Origin: CAZODA01 sp964578485
GTDB lineage: Bacteria; Bacteroidota; Bacteroidia; Bacteroidales; Marinilabiliaceae
Direction of reading: 5' to 3'
Assembly (NCBI GenBank): GCA_964578485.1
Contig: CAZODA010000023.1
Coordinates: forward strand, 1 to 52,189
DNA: 52,189 nt
Under the pieces are notes generated by a model. The model had not been told where the DNA came from and ran no database searches. It saw only the letters and a program-made list of their open reading frames with translations. The position numbers and the translations under genes were made by a program. The first letter of the stretch is position 1. Every line of letters starts with the position of its first letter. Shown one piece after another: positions 44,608 through 52,189 of the stretch.

Positions 44608-44613
44608 CCACTG

Positions 44614-44643
44614 TTGTATTTTATACAGTAATATTTACCTTTG
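44614..44643 (+). promoter_or_regulatory. Bacteroidetes-type promoter for the two-component genes
   Basis: TTG (44614-44616), 19 bases, then TACCTTTG (44636-44643), which fits TAnnTTTG. It lies beside the inverted repeat, so the regulator may control itself. Confidence 0.55.
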
Positions 44644-44696
44644 TTTATCAGAATAGCCACACTAAGGAATTTATGTGGCAGTGAAAAAACTCCGCC

Positions 44697-46064
44697 ATGA
44701 AGCAAGGCCATATACTTGTTGTTGACGACAATAAAAATGTACTTAGCGCATTGAAAATGCTGTTGCAAAGCCGGTTTTGTGAGCTTACTCTTCTTTCTTC
44801 ACCTAAGACATTGATGAGCACTTTAAAGGAGAAGAATCCCGATCTTGTCCTTTTAGATATGAATTACTCTGCAGGTATTAATACCGGAAATGAAGGTCTC
44901 TTCTGGCTTTCGGAAATTAAAAAAGTATTTCCTGATCTTCCTGTAGTGCTTTTTACCGCTTATGCTGATATTGATCTCGCTGTTAAAGCTTTAAAAGAAG
45001 GTGCAGCTGATTTTGTAGTAAAACCATGGGACAACGCCAAGCTGATAGCAACTCTGCAATCTGCCCTTGATTTGGGAATGTCGAGAAAGGAGCTTACAAA
45101 ACTAAAAGAAAAACAACATACAATTAATAGCAGTTCCTATAGAGAAGAAGATATTTGCTGGGGCAGTTCTGATGCCATAAGCAAACTTTTGCACATGATT
45201 GATAAAGTAGCTGTAACTGATGCTACCGTTTTAATTACCGGCGAGAATGGTACAGGAAAGGAGATTGTTGCCCGTAGAATACACCATCTTTCATCACGTG
45301 CCAATGAGGCAATGGTTTCTGTTGACATGGGAGCGATAAGCGAAAGTTTATTTGAAAGTGAACTTTTTGGACATGTTAAAGGAGCTTTTACAGATGCCCG
45401 AACTGATAGAGCAGGGAAGATGGAGGCGGCTGATAAGGGGACACTTTTCCTTGATGAGATAGGCAATCTCAGCCTTCCTTTACAAGCAAAGTTGCTTACT
45501 GCCTTGCAGTCAAGACAGATTTTCAGGGTGGGAAGCAATCAGCCTTTTTCCATGGATATTCGCTTAATCTGTGCTACCAACCGCTCTTTATTTGAAGATG
45601 TTGATAATGGTTTATTCAGAGAAGATCTGCTTTATCGAATTAATACTATACATATTGAAGTGCCTCCATTAAAAAGAAGAGTGGAGGATATTCCTGTTCT
45701 GGCTTCATTTTTTCTGCAACGCTATGCTGCAAAGTATAATAAAAAGGGTGCTATATTCACTAAAGAGGCTCTCAAGAAGATGAAGGAGTATGCTTGGCCG
45801 GGAAATGTGCGTGAATTGCAACATACAATAGAGAAGGCTGTAATACTGGCTGACAAAGCCATTATCGACTCCTCTGATTTGTTCCTCCGCCCCCTTAACA
45901 AAGTAAAAAAAATGGAGTTCAACAAGGTTACTCTGGAAGAGATGGAAAAAGTACTTATTGAGCGTGCCATACAAAATCATGAGAATAATATATCGTCTAT
46001 CGCTAACGAACTTGGTATTTCACGGCCTACACTTTATAGCAAAATTAAAAAGTATGGGCTCTAA
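44697..46064 (+). CDS. NtrC-type sigma-54 response regulator
   Basis: 455 residues. Receiver domain with phospho-acceptor Asp54 (DLVLLDMNY) and Lys in DFVVKPWD. AAA+ domain with Walker A GENGTGKE (near 181), the sigma-54 contact loop as GAFTDA (229-234, normally GAFTGA) and Walker B GTLFLDEIGNL. C-terminal Fis-type HTH (NNISSIANELGISRPTLYSKIKKYGL). It should switch on a sigma-54 promoter, most likely that of the divergent exporter. Twelve bp before the kinase gene. Confidence 0.93.
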   Translation: MKQGHILVVDDNKNVLSALKMLLQSRFCELTLLSSPKTLMSTLKEKNPDLVLLDMNYSAGINTGNEGLFWLSEIKKVFPDLPVVLFTAYADIDLAVKALKEGAADFVVKPWDNAKLIATLQSALDLGMSRKELTKLKEKQHTINSSSYREEDICWGSSDAISKLLHMIDKVAVTDATVLITGENGTGKEIVARRIHHLSSRANEAMVSVDMGAISESLFESELFGHVKGAFTDARTDRAGKMEAADKGTLFLDEIGNLSLPLQAKLLTALQSRQIFRVGSNQPFSMDIRLICATNRSLFEDVDNGLFREDLLYRINTIHIEVPPLKRRVEDIPVLASFFLQRYAAKYNKKGAIFTKEALKKMKEYAWPGNVRELQHTIEKAVILADKAIIDSSDLFLRPLNKVKKMEFNKVTLEEMEKVLIERAIQNHENNISSIANELGISRPTLYSKIKKYGL

Positions 46065-46075
46065 AGCTTTCTTGC

Positions 46076-47410
46076 ATGTTTAAATCTATAGAATACAGGC
46101 TGAACTTTTTCATTGTCCTACTGATAGCTTCCGTAATTATGAGCACCGTTTTTGTTATACAAAAAGAATATGCGTATTTGGTGCTCTCCTCTCTGTTTGC
46201 TCTCTATGCATTTAATCGGCTTCATCATAATTATAGGAAATTTAATAAAAATATCGTCTTCCTACTCAATGCTCTTGAAAATGGAGATTACTCTTTTAAA
46301 TTTAAAGAAACAAAACTTTCAAGACGAGAAAGAGAGCTTAACCAAATAATGAATAGAATTAAGGATATTCTTGTCAAAGCACGAACAGAAATTATCGAAA
46401 ATGAGAAATTCTTAAGTGTAATAATGGAAAGTGTTTCTACAGGAATTATTATTTTGGATGAAAATGATATGGTAGTGCAGGCAAACGGTGCCACGTCCGA
46501 CTTATTAGGTTTGCCTGTTTTTACTCATCTTAAGCAATTAAGTTCTATCGACAATTCTTTGCCCGACAGATTTAAAAATCTAAATAAAACAGATTCCATA
46601 AGCATTAAGGTTGCCAATGAGCGTGAAGAAAATCAATTGAGTATAAGAAGCTCTCAGATTGTAATTAAAGGTAAAAAGCTGAAAATTGTTTCGCTAAGCA
46701 ATATCGGAAGCGAACTTGCTTATATGGAGATGGATTCATGGATTAGACTGGTACGTGTATTAACACATGAAATAATGAACTCAATTGCCCCGGTAACATC
46801 TTTGACCGATACAATACTTTCAGCTTATGCTAATACTGAAACACCTGATAATGATGACAATTTAAGGGAGAACACTATTGAGGCTTTGCAGACTATTCAT
46901 ACTACAGCAACAGGTCTGATGAGTTTTGTTAAATCATACCGTAGGTTCACAGCTATTCCGAAACCTCAATTCAGCCCTCTTTCTTTACATTCGGTAATTG
47001 ATAAAACACTCACCTTAAATGCCGGTGATTTTAAGGAAAAAGATATTAGCGTCAAGCTTATTCTTCCTATAGAAAAGCGACTACTTCTATTAGATGAGGC
47101 TCAAATAATGCAGGTGTTGCAGAATTTATTTAAAAATGCTGCTGATGCATCACCAAATACCGGTAAGCAAATAAAAATTGAATTAACTGAAGAAGATGCA
47201 AAAACCAACTTAGATATCGCCAATAACGGACATCCTATTCCGGAAGAGGTCTTACCCAATATTTTTGTGCCCTTTTTTACCACTAAAGAAGCCGGAACCG
47301 GCATAGGCTTAAGTGTTTCTCGATATATTATGAGATTGCACGGAGGCACCCTCACTCACTTTAATGATAACGAATGGACGGTATTCCGACTAAGCTTTCA
47401 GAAACAATAA
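46076..47410 (+). CDS. Sensor histidine kinase (NtrY-like)
   Basis: 444 residues. Two N-terminal helices (FIVLLIASVIMSTVFVI, YLVLSSLFALYAF) with almost no periplasmic loop. A linker with HAMP-like features is followed by a PAS domain (about 115-190). The phospho-acceptor His231 is in RVLTHEIMNSIAPV. ATP-binding domain with NLFKNAADASP and GTGIGLSVSRYIMRLHGG. Partner of the preceding regulator. It senses from within or near the membrane. Confidence 0.93.
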   Translation: MFKSIEYRLNFFIVLLIASVIMSTVFVIQKEYAYLVLSSLFALYAFNRLHHNYRKFNKNIVFLLNALENGDYSFKFKETKLSRRERELNQIMNRIKDILVKARTEIIENEKFLSVIMESVSTGIIILDENDMVVQANGATSDLLGLPVFTHLKQLSSIDNSLPDRFKNLNKTDSISIKVANEREENQLSIRSSQIVIKGKKLKIVSLSNIGSELAYMEMDSWIRLVRVLTHEIMNSIAPVTSLTDTILSAYANTETPDNDDNLRENTIEALQTIHTTATGLMSFVKSYRRFTAIPKPQFSPLSLHSVIDKTLTLNAGDFKEKDISVKLILPIEKRLLLLDEAQIMQVLQNLFKNAADASPNTGKQIKIELTEEDAKTNLDIANNGHPIPEEVLPNIFVPFFTTKEAGTGIGLSVSRYIMRLHGGTLTHFNDNEWTVFRLSFQKQ

Positions 47411-47443
47411 TTCTTTCTGTTTTATTATAGGTTTGTTTATTAG

Positions 47444-47488
47444 CTAAAAACTTTTCCTTAACCTTAAGTTTTGGTTTATGGGTAAAGA
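47444..47488 (+). repeat. 45-bp hairpin repeat, copy 2
   Basis: CTAAAAACTTTTCCTTAACC, then TTAAGTTTTGG and TTATGGGTAAAGAA. Same hairpin and flanks as 35054-35098. It follows the kinase gene, where copy 1 follows the thioredoxin-fold lipoprotein gene. Confidence 0.5.
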
Positions 47489-47554
47489 ACCGGCAAACCA
47501 CCAAACCTCGAATATTATATACTATTATAAGCAAACTCAATTAGGAAATTGATT

Positions 47555-48103
47555 ATGAAAAAGACGGAATTTATTATTGCGATACTTTCAATTATAGCAC
47601 TTGGAATGAATGTGCTTTCTATTCCCGGTAGTGCTGCTTTGTTGGTATTGACTCTTTTAATATTATCAATTATTTATTTTTATTTTGGCTTTGCACTTTT
47701 TAATGACATAAGATTTAGACTGATTTTTAAAAAAGACAGTTATAAAGGATTAAGTCCATTAAAAATTATTGGAGCTCTTGCTGCCGGATTTGTTCTTTCA
47801 ACGACAATTCAAGGAATAATGTTTAAATTTCAATCTTGGCCGGGTGCTGACTTTATATTGGGTGCCGGGCTTGTTGGACTTTCAATAGTGACGATAATAG
47901 GAATTATTAAATTCTTAAAAAATAAATCAGACTTTTACATGGGTATTTTAAAAAGGACGATTATTGTTGGTGGTCTTGGACTTATACTCATGGTTATGCC
48001 GAAAACAGTTTGGATTGAATTCAAACATAGAAATCACCCTGAATATGTTAAAGCATTGAAAGATGCTATTGCTGATCCGGAAAACAAAAAACTTAGCAGA
48101 TAA
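47555..48103 (+). CDS. Multi-pass membrane protein with GldL-like motif
   Basis: 182 residues from ATG 47555 (MKKTEFIIAILSIIALGMNV). About five hydrophobic segments. FKFQSWPGADFILGAGLVGL resembles the motif of GldL-type membrane proteins (FK..HWPGA). The function is not known. A cytoplasmic tail (EFKHRNHPEYVKALKDAIADPENKKLSR) ends it. Confidence 0.65.
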   Translation: MKKTEFIIAILSIIALGMNVLSIPGSAALLVLTLLILSIIYFYFGFALFNDIRFRLIFKKDSYKGLSPLKIIGALAAGFVLSTTIQGIMFKFQSWPGADFILGAGLVGLSIVTIIGIIKFLKNKSDFYMGILKRTIIVGGLGLILMVMPKTVWIEFKHRNHPEYVKALKDAIADPENKKLSR

Positions 48104-48139
48104 CACGCAATATACATAAGCCGAGAGATGTGGGTAATA

Positions 48140-48178
48140 TAAATCTTTGTCGTATTCGGGTAGTGTTTCAAATTTCAT
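48140..48178 (-). pseudogene. Toxin stub after the Panacea antitoxin
   Basis: Eight bases after the XRE-Panacea gene, an ATG begins MKFETLPEYDKDL. This matches the start of RelE-like toxins that sit next to such antitoxins (MKxxxxPEFxKDxKKL...). From residue 14 on it no longer resembles the family (YYPHLSAYVYCVL...). The toxin is therefore cut off after about 13 residues. Confidence 0.5.
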
Positions 48179-48186
48179 TTTCCTTT

Positions 48187-48981
48187 TTAGTTTTCTTCTT
48201 CATAAACTCTAACTGAATACGGTAACTCACGATAGAAAACCAAATTGTAACTAATATAATCACCATCATTTGTGGCAAGCCACGGCATATCCTTGTGAGA
48301 ATATTCACTTATTTTATTGGCATTCCAATCGCTCATTTGCTGAATTACATTGTCTATCACAGTTTTTTCGGCAGCCGACAATTGCATTAAATCAGCTTTT
48401 TCCAAAGGCATATACCTTGTTTGTGGGAAACCGTGATATTCTGTTTTTATTCGATTTAACTGACCTTTTTCAATCATTTGATTTATAATTGTATCAAATT
48501 TTTGTGGAACAGGCCCAAAAGGTAGTTTTTTATATCTTGCCCCTGTAAGGTGTTCCTCATAAAGTTCATAAAAATTAAAATCACAGAAGTAAAGTAGTTT
48601 GTTTAGTACAGTTTCGCCAATATTCGGTTTCCCTGCACAACGTTCAAGAATGTAAAGCAATACATTTTTAAACTTGTTTATTTTTAGGTCGGGAACAGAA
48701 ACTCGCAAATCCGACTTTTTTTCTGTCTTTGGTTGTTCGTATTGAAGAACTTCATCTGTTTTAAAGTCAGGCGATAGAAACTCGTCTAATGAAAATCTAA
48801 GAACCTGCGACAAACGAAAGAACTCAAACACATCAATGCTGCGATTACCCAATTCAATTTGAGACAAAGAAGGTCGGGACATTCCGATACTCTTTGCCAA
48901 ATTTTCTTGCGACAAGCCTTTGGTTTTGCGTAATTCCATAATTCGTTGACCTATTTGTTTTTGCGACAGTTTTAGCTTCAT
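48187..48981 (-). CDS. XRE-Panacea (DUF4065) antitoxin
   Basis: 264 residues from ATG 48981 (MKLKLSQKQIGQRIMELRKTK); the start at 49098 would place the promoter inside the gene. N-terminal XRE-type HTH (GLSQENLAKSIGMSRPSLSQIELGNRSI). The C-terminal Panacea/SocA-like domain has VLNKLLYFCDFNFYELYEEHLTGARYKKLPFGPVP. Panacea domains neutralise many unrelated toxins. Here the toxin downstream is truncated, so the antitoxin is an orphan. Confidence 0.88.
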   Translation of the reverse strand: MKLKLSQKQIGQRIMELRKTKGLSQENLAKSIGMSRPSLSQIELGNRSIDVFEFFRLSQVLRFSLDEFLSPDFKTDEVLQYEQPKTEKKSDLRVSVPDLKINKFKNVLLYILERCAGKPNIGETVLNKLLYFCDFNFYELYEEHLTGARYKKLPFGPVPQKFDTIINQMIEKGQLNRIKTEYHGFPQTRYMPLEKADLMQLSAAEKTVIDNVIQQMSDWNANKISEYSHKDMPWLATNDGDYISYNLVFYRELPYSVRVYEEEN

Positions 48982-49012
48982 TTCTTTGTATATTATGGTT
49001 TGCTTTTGGGAA

Positions 49013-49043
49013 CAAAGATAAGTGTTGTTTTGTTTCAGAACAA
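49013..49043 (-). promoter_or_regulatory. Bacteroidetes-type promoter for the Panacea gene
   Basis: On the minus strand: TTG, 20 bases, then TATCTTTG, ending 32 bases before ATG 48981. Confidence 0.55.
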
Positions 49044-49153
49044 GTAAGTGTTTTAATTTCTTACATGATTCTTTTGATATGCTTATAAAAAAGGACAACT
49101 TGCTTTATGGATTCTTCTTTCACTTCAGGTTGAAACGTAGCAACATCGCACCT

Positions 49154-49200
49154 GTAGAGACGTAGCATGCAAGGTATATACCTTGCATGAAGGTCTCTAC
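49154..49200. repeat. GTAGAGAC palindromic repeat, copy c
   Basis: GTAGAGAC (49154-49161) and GTCTCTAC (49193-49200) enclose a perfect 24-bp palindrome (49166-49189, half site CATGCAAGGTAT). Same outer motif as copies a and b. Confidence 0.7.
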
Positions 49201-49376
49201 TCAGGAAAAACTGCTTTTGTGTGATGGTTTTATCCTCCCGACTTTGTCGTTTTTTGATAATGTGGGGGAGAACCAAATATAATTTTACCGGACAACAATA
49301 AATTAAAATATACGAATATTGTATTTTAGTTTCGTAAATTGGAGGTTATGGACATGTTTAAGAAACGACACAAACG

Positions 49377-50531
49377 GTGAGACAGATATTAGTATTTTTT
49401 GTTACCCTGGGAATTACAATTCCAAGCCTCTTTGGACAGAATTTTGAGAGCTATAAAACATTGGTAGATACAACTATTACATCAAAGCACCTCGGGTTTG
49501 ATAAGAAAATTACCATTACAGTTCCATTTGAATGGCAAAAGGAGATTAATAGAGATTTTCCTTTGATTATTATTTTTGATAGACAAAATCAAAGAAGCCA
49601 TAACTACATGCTAAATACAATTGACTATCTTACTAGTAATGACCAAATGCCTTCGTCAATAGTTGTAAGTATCGAATCAGAGCAACAATATCGCTTCTTA
49701 GAAACATTACACAAAGCGTCAAGTAAAGATGGCTTGGCCTTAGAGACTGAAAAATTTCTTTTTGAAGATCTAATCCCTCTAATCGAGAATAATTATAAGG
49801 CATCTTCCTTTAGATTATTTATTGGGCATTCGAGATATGGATATTTTACAAGCTATCTTTTCCATTCAAGAATTAACGAATTGAATGGAGTTATTTCTAT
49901 AAGTCCATTTTTTACTGGAGAAAATCTAGACTTGACCGACTCAATTTGGGGGCTAAACAACCAACAGCTTAATTCGAAAAAATACTATTATTTTGGAATT
50001 GGCGATGACTTCCCTGATGACTTCATTAGAATGAACTCAGCCATTAAAACACTAAATAATAAATATTTGCAATCCAAAGGGTTTCACTTTAAAGAAGCTG
50101 ACCACAATGTAACGCCCGGATTAACCATTGGTATTTCTCTTTACGAGATATTCGAAGACTGGTCTAATATTCAATCAAAGTACTTCTCAAATGAACAAAA
50201 AGATTTAAGTATTAAAACATCACTTGAAAAAGAGATATTGGCTAATTATGGAGTAAAGCTCAACTTTTCAATTGGAGTTTTAAATGGGAAAGGGTGGTAT
50301 TTCTACAACGAAAAACAATACGAAAAAGCTATTGAAGCGTGGCGGATATTAATGGACAGTTATCCGAATTTTTCAGAAGGGTATTTGTATATTATATATG
50401 CACAAATTCAACTTAACAGCGATTATTCACAAACATTTGATAAGTTTAAAGAATCATTAAGCAAGTCAAATATATATACTGAACGCGAGAAGATAGAATT
50501 ATTAGAAAATTTTGAAAACATGACAAAATGA
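49377..50531 (+). CDS. Esterase-like alpha/beta hydrolase with TPR-like tail
   Basis: 384 residues from GTG 49377. Signal peptide (LVFFVTLGITIPSLFGQ). The hydrolase domain looks like the Fes/esterase D group: FPLIIIFDRQNQ, then the nucleophile elbow FIGHSRYGYF (GHSxxG), SISPFF and a late His in ADHNVTPG. Residues about 290-384 are helical with TPR-like YFYNEKQYEKAIEAWRILMDSYPN. The substrate is unknown. Confidence 0.8.
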   Translation: MRQILVFFVTLGITIPSLFGQNFESYKTLVDTTITSKHLGFDKKITITVPFEWQKEINRDFPLIIIFDRQNQRSHNYMLNTIDYLTSNDQMPSSIVVSIESEQQYRFLETLHKASSKDGLALETEKFLFEDLIPLIENNYKASSFRLFIGHSRYGYFTSYLFHSRINELNGVISISPFFTGENLDLTDSIWGLNNQQLNSKKYYYFGIGDDFPDDFIRMNSAIKTLNNKYLQSKGFHFKEADHNVTPGLTIGISLYEIFEDWSNIQSKYFSNEQKDLSIKTSLEKEILANYGVKLNFSIGVLNGKGWYFYNEKQYEKAIEAWRILMDSYPNFSEGYLYIIYAQIQLNSDYSQTFDKFKESLSKSNIYTEREKIELLENFENMTK

Positions 50532-50654
50532 AACGTTTGCTAAGAGACTGTTGAACGCAAGACTGACAAAGTGCTTCGATCGAATGTTTTTGTAAATTGA
50601 AAGTTTGTTCTTCGATTGAGTTTTATTGGTAAAATTCGCCACTTCGGCAAGCTG

Positions 50655-50661
50655 GTTAGGC
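50655..50661 (+). other. attC-like core motif (GTTRRRY)
   Basis: GTTAGGC, the core of integron attC sites, follows CGCCACTTCGGCAAGCTG just upstream of a two-gene cassette. I find no convincing partner RYYYAAC site upstream. Confidence 0.3.
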
Positions 50662-50722
50662 GTTGGCAACATTAGGAAAAACGAGTAGTTTTTCGGATAT
50701 TTAAAATCTAAATTTAAGTAAA

Positions 50723-50965
50723 ATGGCAACAATAGATAATATACGAAATGGCTTGATAGACAAAATACTATCTATTAGAAATAAAGATTTTTTAGTCGCT
50801 CTCGATAAATTAATTACATCAAGTTCTTCCGAATCTGACATTAGAGAATTGTCGAAAGAACAAAAAGAAATGCTGGAAATGAGTGAACAAGATATTAAAA
50901 ATGGAAAACTGATTTCTCAAGAAGCAATGGACAAAAGAAATCTGGAATGGCTAAACGCAATGTAA
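50723..50965 (+). CDS. Antitoxin of a ParE/RelE-type module
   Basis: 80 residues. ATIDNIRNGLIDKILSIRNKDFLVALDKLI and ISQEAMDKRNLEWLNAM match the small antitoxins paired with ParE/RelE toxins in Bacteroidetes (MSxxDIKxGxxIS near the end). It overlaps the truncated toxin by 19 bp. Confidence 0.8.
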   Translation: MATIDNIRNGLIDKILSIRNKDFLVALDKLITSSSSESDIRELSKEQKEMLEMSEQDIKNGKLISQEAMDKRNLEWLNAM

Positions 50966-51024
50966 TTTGGACTCGAACGACTGACATTCAGTTTGTGGGA
51001 ATTTTAGAATATTGGAAAACATAA
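50947..51024 (+). pseudogene. Truncated ParE/RelE-like toxin
   Basis: 25 codons, MAKRNVIWTRTTDIQFVGIL then EYWKT and stop. It matches the start of ParE/RelE toxins (xxxVxWTxxAxxQLxxIxEYW). The rest is missing. The following 400 bases (51025-51426) hold only the attC-like inverted repeat. Confidence 0.7.
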
Positions 51025-51027
51025 AAT

Positions 51028-51082
51028 AACGTTCAACAGCCTGTTCGCCAAAATTGCTGGTAAAGAGCTTCGATTGAACGTT
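51028..51082 (+). repeat. attC-like inverted repeat after the truncated toxin
   Basis: AACGTTCAA (51028-51036) and TTGAACGTT (51074-51082) pair. GTTCAAC at 51031-51037 fits RYYYAAC. GCTTCGATTGAACGTT here resembles GCTTCGATCGAATGTT before the cassette (near 50572-50587). It could be a cassette recombination site. No integrase is in the window. Confidence 0.35.
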
Positions 51083-51426
51083 CCCTTTACATCAATATAT
51101 GATAATGTATTCGTCCTGAGTCAGGCTACAGAAACGTTAGAGCACATAAGAGAGAATTAAACAGCCAAAATATGTATCCTTTGCAAAGAATGGTCCGGAA
51201 ATATTGGAAACGGAGATAAATAGACCTATAGAAATAATTAATGATTACCTGCCCTAATATTATGTTTAAAATGTTGGGTTTTAGGTGTTTTTTAGAGATA
51301 TTTTAGCCCGTCTCGTCTTTTGATAAGGGTGTACAGTGATGACGCTCGCAAACCGCCATTAGTTATACTGCCAATCATTGTAGGCAAGCTTAGTGATATT
51401 AAAAAATTGAACGAAACTGCAAAGTA

Positions 51427-51900
51427 ATGATGAAACATTTTAGTATTAGTATCTTGGGGATTATCTTCCTTTTATTTTTAATTATTAGTTGTGTTAGTAC
51501 AAAGGATTTATTCACTACAATTGATGTTTCAGAGTATGAAGACTATGGGTATGCTATAACTAATCCTATTTTGATAGGCGAGTATAATCATTGGCAAAAA
51601 AATACCGATTTAACTCTTTATTATCTTTCAAAATTAACTCACAACGGAAATCCTTTGAAAATGGTTTTACATGCAACTGTACAGAAACCTAAAGACCAGC
51701 CAAGAAAGAAAAAATCAATGTCATCTTTATATGGAGTGCCGAGTAGTTTAGGTGGAGAGTTCCTTGACTTATATGTTATGGTTCCAAAGGGAACCACTGA
51801 TACTTTGAATCTATTTTTCGATGTTGAAATAAAAGGTGTAATTAAAATACCACAAAAATTAAAATTTGATATAAATCAAACAAATAATATTTATAAATAA
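51427..51900 (+). CDS. Hypothetical lipoprotein
   Basis: 157 residues. Lipobox LIISCVSTKD at about residue 22. The mature part is beta-rich (LTLYYLSKLTHNGNPLKMVLHATVQ..., LDLYVMVPKGTTDTLNLFFDVEIKG). No family recognised. Confidence 0.6.
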   Translation: MMKHFSISILGIIFLLFLIISCVSTKDLFTTIDVSEYEDYGYAITNPILIGEYNHWQKNTDLTLYYLSKLTHNGNPLKMVLHATVQKPKDQPRKKKSMSSLYGVPSSLGGEFLDLYVMVPKGTTDTLNLFFDVEIKGVIKIPQKLKFDINQTNNIYK

Positions 51901-52009
51901 TATGATGCCTGCTTTCAACAAAGGCTTGGAGTTAGGCGGGCGTTTGTATGTTGTTTGAAGTTGCATATTGAAAGCTGTAATATTTAAGGCTTTCAGCCTA
52001 TGAATTAAT

Positions 52010-52050
52010 TAGCAAATGAGATAATTTGTGAATTAGTTAATTTTTTAAGG
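52010..52050 (-). repeat. Degenerate copy of the 16-bp tandem repeat
   Basis: The reverse strand reads ATTAACTAATTCAC and TTTGCTAAT, a worn form of the unit seen at 7555-7630. It lies next to the hairpin repeat, as there. Confidence 0.4.
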
Positions 52051-52056
52051 AAAAAA

Positions 52057-52134
52057 AGGTCACATTCCCAACGGAATGTGGGTGGAGAGAGATGAGAATG
52101 TTTTCTACCGAGCGTTGCAATCCTACGGATTGCG
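52057..52134 (+). repeat. Dispersed hairpin repeat, copy 2
   Basis: CACATTCC-CAAC-GGAATGTG, then GGGTGGAGAGAGATGAGAAT, TTTTCTACCGAGC and GCAATCC-TAC-GGATTGC. Near-identical to 7279-7356 except the first hairpin's loop and a few bases. Bases after it show no further match. Confidence 0.7.
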
Positions 52135-52189
52135 CTGGAGTTTGGATTTAACTAGATAAAAAAATCAATAGGAAATTTGACTTATTGAT

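Noticed and set aside
45137..45538. 133-residue open frame opposite the sigma-54 regulator
   Set aside because: Antisense shadow of a well-supported AAA+ domain.
1..52189. tRNA, rRNA or riboswitch genes
   Set aside because: I found no cloverleaf, rRNA or known riboswitch sequence by eye; a covariance scan would be needed to exclude them.

Overview
The window is AT-rich DNA from a Bacteroidota (Bacteroidetes) chromosome. Support comes from gene content: GldH, an S46 dipeptidyl peptidase, RicT next to HolB and GldH, a glutaminyl-tRNA synthetase, a 6-bladed beta-propeller lipoprotein and many short lipoprotein signals. Several genes also carry the phylum-specific -7 promoter element TAnnTTTG, usually about 20 nt downstream of a TTG or TTTG. 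LPS/Kdo transferase WaaA and outer-membrane proteins show a Gram-negative envelope. Species cannot be fixed from the sequence; a member of the Bacteroidales/Marinilabiliales type is an inference.

Region 1 (1-10.1 kb) is an accessory island. It holds three orphan RHS 'tip' cassettes (279-1781, 2113-3558, 5133-6487). Each has the same leader, the same remnant of the RHS core, a new C-terminal toxin and a small downstream gene that is probably its immunity gene. The junction in all three keeps the same frameshift between RHS core and tip, and a TGATG stop/start overlap joins them. A fourth copy of the leader (about 8772-8870) has no tip and precedes a Fic-domain protein. Between the cassettes sit three complete type II toxin-antitoxin modules (ParE/RelE-like, MazF-like, VapC-like), a relic of a primase zinc finger, palindromic repeats and a 16-bp tandem repeat.

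Region 2 (10.2-31.8 kb) is ordinary, densely packed core genome: outer-membrane beta-barrel, S46 peptidase, glnS, waaA, a GH3 glycosidase, a TPR protein, coiled-coil and Ig-like envelope proteins, DUF3108, CHAD, a glycosyltransferase with a radical SAM gene, holB-ricT-gldH-trmB and an alkyltransferase-like protein.

Region 3 (31.9-38.6 kb) is mixed: lipoproteins, a methyltransferase, a thioredoxin-fold lipoprotein, a beta-propeller, a UPF0158 protein and a hemolysin III/PAQR protein. A 'graveyard' at 36.5-37.2 kb holds a MazE-like antitoxin with a truncated MazF-like toxin, the tail of a second alkyltransferase-like gene and the broken end of a serine beta-lactamase-like gene.

Region 4 (38.6-47.4 kb) is a tripartite export locus: TolC, HlyD-type adaptor, FtsX-type permease and ATPase on the minus strand. 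A sigma-54 response regulator and a histidine kinase run divergently. The space between them has a -24-like element before tolC and upstream inverted repeats, consistent with control of the exporter by the two-component system.

Region 5 (47.5-52.2 kb) is accessory again: a membrane protein, an XRE-Panacea antitoxin with a toxin reduced to a stub, an esterase/TPR protein, another antitoxin with a truncated toxin flanked by attC-like motifs, a lipoprotein, and at the right edge a second copy of the hairpin repeat seen near 7.3 kb.

The most interesting element is the RHS-tip array, with its conserved leader and junction. It reads as a reservoir of interchangeable toxin/immunity ends.
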